Shown piece after piece: positions 60,060 to 64,000 of a stretch of 64,000 nt of DNA. Under the pieces are notes generated by a model. The model had not been told where the DNA came from and ran no database searches. It worked only from the letters and a program-made list of their open reading frames with translations. The first letter of the stretch is position 1; the number at the start of each line of letters is the position of its first letter. This DNA is from Halobacillus andaensis (GTDB lineage Bacteria; Bacillota; Bacilli; Bacillales; Halobacillaceae). The position numbers and the translations under genes are program-made. The stretch spans positions 432,451 to 496,450 of the forward strand of contig NZ_BMEL01000004.1 of the NCBI RefSeq assembly GCF_014636475.1, written 5' to 3'.

Positions 60060-60094
60060 TGTGATAAAATATAAGAATTAAGGGAGGGATCAAC

Positions 60095-60667
60095 ATGAGA
60101 ATAGGATTGATTAGACATGGAAGCACAGCTTGGAATAAGGCAGGAAGAGCACAAGGACATTCAGATATTCCATTAGATGATCAAGGACATGCCGACGCTC
60201 TAGCATTAGGGGAAAAGTTACGCGAAGATAAATGGTCATGTGTATACAGCAGCGATTTAACAAGAGCTCACGAAACCGCTCAAAAGATCATCGATGGTGG
60301 ATTAACGGGAGAATTAATAACCGACCGGCGATTACGCGAGGTGGGAGGCGGACTAATAGAAGGAACGACGGAAGAAGAACGTATTGCTAAATGGGGAGAG
60401 GAATGGCGGCAGTTAGAACTAGGTATAGAGAAAAGGGAAACGGCTCTTGAGCGTGCCTTGGACTTTCTGGAAGAAGTGACCAACAAACACAAGAATAAAA
60501 GTATACTAATAGTCAGCCACGGATCTATTCTAAAACACTTAATTGGTGAACTGCTAGGTGAACGAATTGAACGATCTCTAGAAAATACGTCGTTAACCAT
60601 TTTAGAACTAAATGACGGCGCCTGGCAAAAGAAAGTGATAAATGATATGAGTCACTTACATAATTAA
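60095..60667 (+). CDS. histidine phosphatase family protein
   Basis: 190-aa phosphoglycerate-mutase-like phosphatase. The phosphohistidine motif is LIRHGSTAWNKAGRAQGHSD; YSSDLTRAHETA and the second histidine in IVSHGSILKHL complete the active site. AGGGAGGG ribosome site. Substrate cannot be told; the alpha-ribazole phosphatase group is one option. Monocistronic. Confidence 0.9.
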   Translation: MRIGLIRHGSTAWNKAGRAQGHSDIPLDDQGHADALALGEKLREDKWSCVYSSDLTRAHETAQKIIDGGLTGELITDRRLREVGGGLIEGTTEEERIAKWGEEWRQLELGIEKRETALERALDFLEEVTNKHKNKSILIVSHGSILKHLIGELLGERIERSLENTSLTILELNDGAWQKKVINDMSHLHN

Positions 60668-60717
60668 ACGTTAGGTTTAAAAGAGGATGCCATCAATAAA
60701 ATAGATCGAATCTATAG

Positions 60718-60746
60718 AACCCGCCCTTAACGGCGGGCTTTTTTAT
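60718..60746 (+). terminator. terminator after the histidine phosphatase gene
   Basis: CCCGCC/GGCGGG stem, CTTAA(C) loop, T6 run. Confidence 0.85.
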
Positions 60747-60775
60747 TAAAAATTCAAAAAATTATAAATTAGGGG

Positions 60776-60804
60776 TTGCAAAATTTAATTTGTCAGCGTA
60801 CACT
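60776..60804 (+). promoter_or_regulatory. promoter of the zinc-ribbon/aceB remnant/aceA locus with cre-like site
   Basis: TTGCAA (60776-60781), 17-bp spacer, TACACT (60799-60804). TGTCAGCGTACACT (60791-60804) matches the cre consensus at 11 of 14 positions, a weak case for CcpA control. Confidence 0.5.
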
Positions 60805-60816
60805 GTTTTATAACAG
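60803..60816 (+). promoter_or_regulatory. palindromic operator 1 (CTGTTttatAACAG)
   Basis: CTGTT...AACAG dyad covering the end of the -10 and the predicted transcription start, a classical repressor position. Related sites are at 60834-60846 and 61001-61012. Confidence 0.5.
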
Positions 60817-60833
60817 TTAGTAATAAATTATTT

Positions 60834-60846
60834 CTGTTATATAAAA
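60834..60846 (+). promoter_or_regulatory. operator-like half palindrome 2 (CTGTTATATAAAA)
   Basis: Same core as operator 3 but with a decayed right arm; 31 bp downstream of operator 1, i.e. three helical turns, and just before the ribosome site of the zinc-ribbon gene. Confidence 0.35.
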
Positions 60847-60860
60847 AGGAGGAGTTATTA

Positions 60861-60986
60861 ATGAAAACAAATCAAACAAGAAGAAACGTTGGAGTACCTT
60901 GTCCCCAGTGTGGAAGTGAAGTAGAAGGTGGTAATTACACGTATTTGATGGAATGTAACCACTGTCTCTCTAAAAAAGATGAATAA
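60861..60986 (+). CDS. zinc-ribbon peptide, 41 aa
   Basis: Very small protein with two CxxC knuckles, CPQC (residues 14-17) and CNHC (residues 32-35), separated by about 14 residues with a Gly-rich turn; the layout of a zinc ribbon. AAAAGGAGGAG is 7 bases before the ATG, an excellent ribosome site, so it is likely translated. LysW-like carrier proteins have a similar size but end differently, and I see no EDWGE-type tail. Function unknown. Confidence 0.7.
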   Translation: MKTNQTRRNVGVPCPQCGSEVEGGNYTYLMECNHCLSKKDE

Positions 60987-61000
60987 TTTTTTGTTGTGAC

Positions 61001-61012
61001 TGTTATATAACA
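61001..61012 (+). promoter_or_regulatory. palindromic operator 3 (TGTTATATAACA)
   Basis: Perfect 12-bp palindrome between the zinc-ribbon gene and the aceB remnant; a further half site TATAACA is at 61037-61043. Likely control point of the original aceBA transcript. Confidence 0.5.
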
Positions 61013-61058
61013 TCATTTGTATATGTTTTATTAATATATAACAACAGGCGGTTTTTGA

Positions 61059-61481
61059 ATGAGAACAGAAAGATCTGGTATCACATTATTAGGGGAAATG
61101 AAGGAACTTTTCAGTGAAATTTTAACTGAAGATGCTCTAAATTTTCTAGAGCATCTTCATCGTAAATTTGAACTAGAAAGAAATTAATTGCTGCAAAAAA
61201 GAGAAGAAGTAGAAACTTACTTGAATCAAGGAGTAAGAAGAAACGTTCATGCTATAGGCGAAATGGAAGCACAAATCCCCGTTAATGGTGACTCGGCTAA
61301 AAATGAATGAGCTTTTGAAAAAGTAACCACCGATAAATACCGGGCGGTTAATGATGGTCTTGACGGGACATGGGTCGCCCACCCGGGCAATGTTGTTAAC
61401 GCGTTGGAGGTATTTAATCAAGGGATGCCTAACGCTAATCAAATTGAAAAGAAACAGCTTAAAGCTTATCCATACATTTAA
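61059..61481 (+). pseudogene. aceB: malate synthase A (aceB) remnant
   Basis: One continuous frame of 140 codons interrupted by TAA (61185-61187) and TGA (61308 region). The first part reads like the N-terminus of malate synthase A (ERSGITLLGEMKELFSEILT, LEHLHRKFELER). It then jumps to a much later part (RRNVHAIGEMEAQIPV, GLDGTWVAHPGNVVNALEVF). About 270 codons of the catalytic barrel and over 100 C-terminal codons are missing, so no enzyme can be made. It lies 12 bases before intact aceA, the classical aceBA order. Confidence 0.88.
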
Positions 61482-61493
61482 GGAGGAATAAAA

Positions 61494-62786
61494 ATGAAAA
61501 ATGAAAGAATTGAAGCGCTGCGTCAAGAATGGGAAAACAAGGAACGGTGGGAAGGGGTTACCCGCCCTTATGAGCCGGAAGACGTGATTCGTCTAAGAGG
61601 GTCAATTGATATTCAATATACTTTGGCTGAACTTGGGTCAGAAAAACTATGGAACCTTCTACATAAGGAGGATTATGTACATGCATTAGGCGCACTGACG
61701 GGAAACCAGGCGATGCAGCAAGTAAAAGCCGGACTTAAAGCAATTTATTTAAGTGGATGGCAAGTAGCAGCTGATGCTAACCTTTCCGGTCATATGTACC
61801 CCGATCAAAGCTTATACCCGGCTAATAGTGTTCCCCAAGTGGTAAAACGAATCAATCAAGCATTACAGAGAGCTGATCAAATTCACCATATGGAGGGGAA
61901 TGAGGAAATCGATTGGTTTGCGCCAATTGTTGCTGATGCAGAAGCTGGGTTTGGGGGCCAGCTGAACGTTTTTGAATTAATGAAAGGTATGATTGAAGCA
62001 GGGGCTGCAGCTGTCCACTTTGAAGATCAGCTATCTTCGGAGAAAAAATGTGGTCACTTGGGAGGAAAAGTGCTTCTTCCAACTCAAACAGCAGTAGGTA
62101 ACTTAATCTCAGCCCGCTTTGCAGCTGATACGATGGGCGTACCTACAATTATTATTGCTCGTACAGACGCGAATGCCGCTAACTTAATTACGAGCGACGT
62201 AGACCCTGTTGATCATGAGTTTATAACTGGCGAAAGAACAGCCGAAGGTTTCTATAAAACAAATGCGGGCATTGATCAAGCCATTGCTCGAGGTCTAGCA
62301 TATGCTCCATATGCCGATCTCATTTGGTGTGAAACCTCTGAACCAAATATTGAAGAGGCTCAAAAATTTGCAGACGCGATTCATGCAGAATTTCCCGGAA
62401 AATTGCTGGCATACAATTGTTCACCTTCATTCAACTGGAAGAGTAAGCTAGATGATCAAACAATCGCAGAGTTCCAGCAACGGCTATCTGAAATGGGATA
62501 TAAGTTCCAGTTTGTTACTCTAGCAGGATTCCATTCGTTGAATCATGGCATGTTTGAACTTGCAAGACAATATAAAGACCGAGGAATGGAAGCTTACTCT
62601 GAACTGCAGCAAAATGAATTTGCTAGTGAGCAGTACGGCTATACTGCTACAAGACACCAACGTGAAGTTGGTACAGGATATTTTGATGAGGTAGCCCAAG
62701 TTGTATCAGGGGGAACATCTTCCACTACGGCTCTAAAAGGGTCAACTGAAACAGATCAATTTAAAAGTGAAACAATAAAATCATGA
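61494..62786 (+). CDS. aceA: isocitrate lyase AceA
   Basis: Glyoxylate-shunt enzyme splitting isocitrate to succinate and glyoxylate, 430 aa. Metal-binding ADAEAGFGG, catalytic KKCGHLGG with Cys186, and [10 protein letters not shown] are intact. TAAGGAGG ribosome site, 6 bases before the ATG. Its usual partner malate synthase is the pseudogene just upstream, so glyoxylate must be used by another enzyme or a second malate synthase elsewhere. Confidence 0.96.
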   Translation: MKNERIEALRQEWENKERWEGVTRPYEPEDVIRLRGSIDIQYTLAELGSEKLWNLLHKEDYVHALGALTGNQAMQQVKAGLKAIYLSGWQVAADANLSGHMYPDQSLYPANSVPQVVKRINQALQRADQIHHMEGNEEIDWFAPIVADAEAGFGGQLNVFELMKGMIEAGAAAVHFEDQLSSEKKCGHLGGKVLLPTQTAVGNLISARFAADTMGVPTIIIARTDANAANLITSDVDPVDHEFITGERTAEGFYKTNAGIDQAIARGLAYAPYADLIWCETSEPNIEEAQKFADAIHAEFPGKLLAYNCSPSFNWKSKLDDQTIAEFQQRLSEMGYKFQFVTLAGFHSLNHGMFELARQYKDRGMEAYSELQQNEFASEQYGYTATRHQREVGTGYFDEVAQVVSGGTSSTTALKGSTETDQFKSETIKS

Positions 62787-62790
62787 AAGG

Positions 62791-62820
62791 AATGACTCGT
62801 CATACGTGGCGGGTCATTTT
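62791..62820 (+). terminator. terminator of aceA
   Basis: AATGACTCGTCA/TGGCGGGTCATT stem with G-U pairs, TACG loop, tail TTCTGTG. Confidence 0.7.
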
Positions 62821-62825
62821 CTGTG

Positions 62826-62854
62826 TTGACACCTTTCCATTATTGAACCATAAA
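62826..62854 (+). promoter_or_regulatory. promoter of the HpaB-family gene
   Basis: Perfect TTGACA (62826-62831), 17-bp spacer, CATAAA (62849-62854). A TATACT at 62856-62861 is an alternative -10 with a weaker -35. Confidence 0.5.
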
Positions 62855-62895
62855 CTATACTACTGAATTTATTTAATGGGAGCAGGGGTGTTGTG

Positions 62896-64000
62896 ATGAC
62901 CATTATGACAGGTGCGGAGTACTTAGAGAGGATTAACAAGCTGGGTTCAGAAGTTTGGATAGCAGGAGAAAAAGTGACAGGAGACATTTCTGAGCACCCT
63001 GCTTTTAAAGGAGTAATGAAAAGTCAAGCTGAGTTATATGATATGCAGCATAAAAAAAGTTTTATAGAACGCCTGACTTTTGCTGATGATAAAAATAACC
63101 AAAAAGTCGGGATCTCATATTTAATCCCAAAAACAAGAGCTGATCTAGAAAAAAGGCGGAACATGATACAGACGTGGGCTCGCTACACGGCCGGTTTAAT
63201 GGGAAGAAGTCCTGATTATATGAACACAGCACTTGCTGCATTTGCCAGTTCAGTCCATCTATTAAGAAATCAGCCGAATTGTTTCCCGGAACATCTTACA
63301 AAGTTTTACGAATACGCCATTTCAAATGATCTTTCTTTTACCCACACGTTTATTAACCCTCAAAACAATCGGTCTCTCATGAGCTTTGCAGACGAAGATA
63401 CGACAAATGCTCGTGTAGTAAAGCGAATAGAAGAGGGGCTTGTTATAAAAGGAGCAAAGCTATTAGCTACTCAGGGCGGAATTACGGATGAAATCATTGT
63501 TTTTTCTGCACCAGGTATTCAGGATCAGTCGCACGCGTTTGCTTTTTCGATACCAAGTAATACAGAGGGCGTGAAATTTGTTTGTCGAAAGTCATTAATA
63601 GCCGATCATTCACGATATAATTCCCCACTTAGTTCACGGTTTGAAGAAATGGATACAGTCGTTATTTTTGATAATGTGCTGGTACCTTGGGATCGTGTGT
63701 TTTTTTATGACAACATTAAAATCGCTAATGAATTTTACAAGAATGGAAATTTTGTCCCGTTTGCCCTTCATCAGATTGTATCGAGACAGGTCATTAAGAC
63801 AGAGTTTATATTGGGTGTAGCTAAATTGATCGTAGACACTATTAATATTAATGAATACCAACACGTTCAAAGCAAAGTCTCAGAGATCATTATAGGGCTA
63901 GAAAGTGGGAAAGCATTACTATTAGCGTCAGAGCTTCAAGCTGAAAAAGATGACCGAGGGATAATGATTCCAAATCGAACACCTTTATATGTCGCAGTGA
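62896..64000 (+). CDS. 4-hydroxyphenylacetate 3-monooxygenase family oxygenase (HpaB-type), 3' end outside window
   Basis: Open frame from ATG 62896 to the window edge, 368 codons, no stop. N-terminus MTGAEYLERINKLGSEVWIAGEKV, then RRNMIQTWARYTAGLMGRSPDYMN, the flavin-binding region FINPQNNRS, and ATQGGITDEIIVFSAPG are typical of two-component FADH2-dependent hydroxylases of the HpaB family. GGGGTG is 5 bases before the ATG; ATG 62905 is an alternative. Substrate not certain: 4-hydroxyphenylacetate or another phenol. A reductase (HpaC) gene would be expected, perhaps beyond the edge. Confidence 0.9.
   Translation, partial: MTIMTGAEYLERINKLGSEVWIAGEKVTGDISEHPAFKGVMKSQAELYDMQHKKSFIERLTFADDKNNQKVGISYLIPKTRADLEKRRNMIQTWARYTAGLMGRSPDYMNTALAAFASSVHLLRNQPNCFPEHLTKFYEYAISNDLSFTHTFINPQNNRSLMSFADEDTTNARVVKRIEEGLVIKGAKLLATQGGITDEIIVFSAPGIQDQSHAFAFSIPSNTEGVKFVCRKSLIADHSRYNSPLSSRFEEMDTVVIFDNVLVPWDRVFFYDNIKIANEFYKNGNFVPFALHQIVSRQVIKTEFILGVAKLIVDTININEYQHVQSKVSEIIIGLESGKALLLASELQAEKDDRGIMIPNRTPLYVAV

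Noticed and set aside
60861..60986. Zinc-ribbon peptide as an amino-group carrier protein LysW
   Set aside because: The size and cysteine pattern fit loosely, but the acidic C-terminal carrier motif ending in Glu-Trp-Gly-Glu is absent and no lysine or arginine LysW-pathway genes are nearby.

Overview
The window is a stretch of chromosome from a low-GC Gram-positive bacterium of the family Bacillaceae. Gene order from the his operon through trxB, rapZ, yvcK, whiA, crh and clpP, then cggR-gapA-pgk-tpiA-gpmI-eno and secG-est-rnr-smpB-ssrA, follows the Bacillus backbone. Crh, CggR, CtsR-type and CodY-type sites, and a GlpP-type leader support the same placement. A moderately halophilic genus such as Halobacillus, Thalassobacillus or Pontibacillus seems most likely, but that is an inference from gene content and protein style, not a proven assignment.

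Layout. 1-4.4 kb: end of glpD, an unknown membrane protein, and a lone acyl-CoA dehydrogenase behind a MerR-type promoter. 4.4-11 kb: complete histidine operon hisZGDBHAF-hisIE. 11-17 kb: TPR protein, trxB, NUDIX, rapZ, yvcK, whiA, crh. 17-18 kb: clpP (reverse strand, CtsR box) and tRNA-Arg(CCG). 18-26 kb: two small genes, then cggR and the five lower-glycolysis genes behind a CggR operator. 26-27.7 kb: YdcF-family protein, nitroreductase and a small membrane protein. 27.8-33.5 kb (reverse): fruR-fruK-fruA-ptsH-ptsI, so the general PTS proteins sit in the fructose operon. 33.6-39.4 kb: secG, carboxylesterase, rnr, a GNAT protein, smpB and tmRNA. 39.4-44.7 kb: an OFA-type MFS transporter, a large formate-dehydrogenase-like molybdoenzyme, a DUF1641 protein and an HMA-like protein without CxxC. 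44.8-48.4 kb: three small unknown proteins and glpF-glpK behind a structured leader. 48.4-51.4 kb: murB and ilvD. 51.6-60.0 kb: a six-gene NIS siderophore operon of schizokinen/rhizobactin-1021 type behind two Fur boxes. 60-64 kb: a histidine phosphatase, a zinc-ribbon peptide, a decayed malate synthase pseudogene, intact aceA, and the start of an HpaB-family monooxygenase.

The genes combine into a few physiological blocks: histidine synthesis; PTS and glycolysis control (HPr, Crh, CggR); glycerol uptake and oxidation (glpFK here, glpD at the left edge); ribosome rescue (rnr, smpB, ssrA); iron acquisition; and a glyoxylate-shunt locus that has lost its malate synthase. Most of the window is conserved housekeeping sequence. 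The strongest leads are the aceB remnant with its repeated palindromic operator, the short leader with direct repeats before the OFA transporter, the fused fru-pts operon, the Cys-Gln active site of the FDH-like enzyme, and two non-coding insertions that each lie between split or duplicated terminator hairpins. No CRISPR array, prophage, transposase gene or obviously new defence system was seen.
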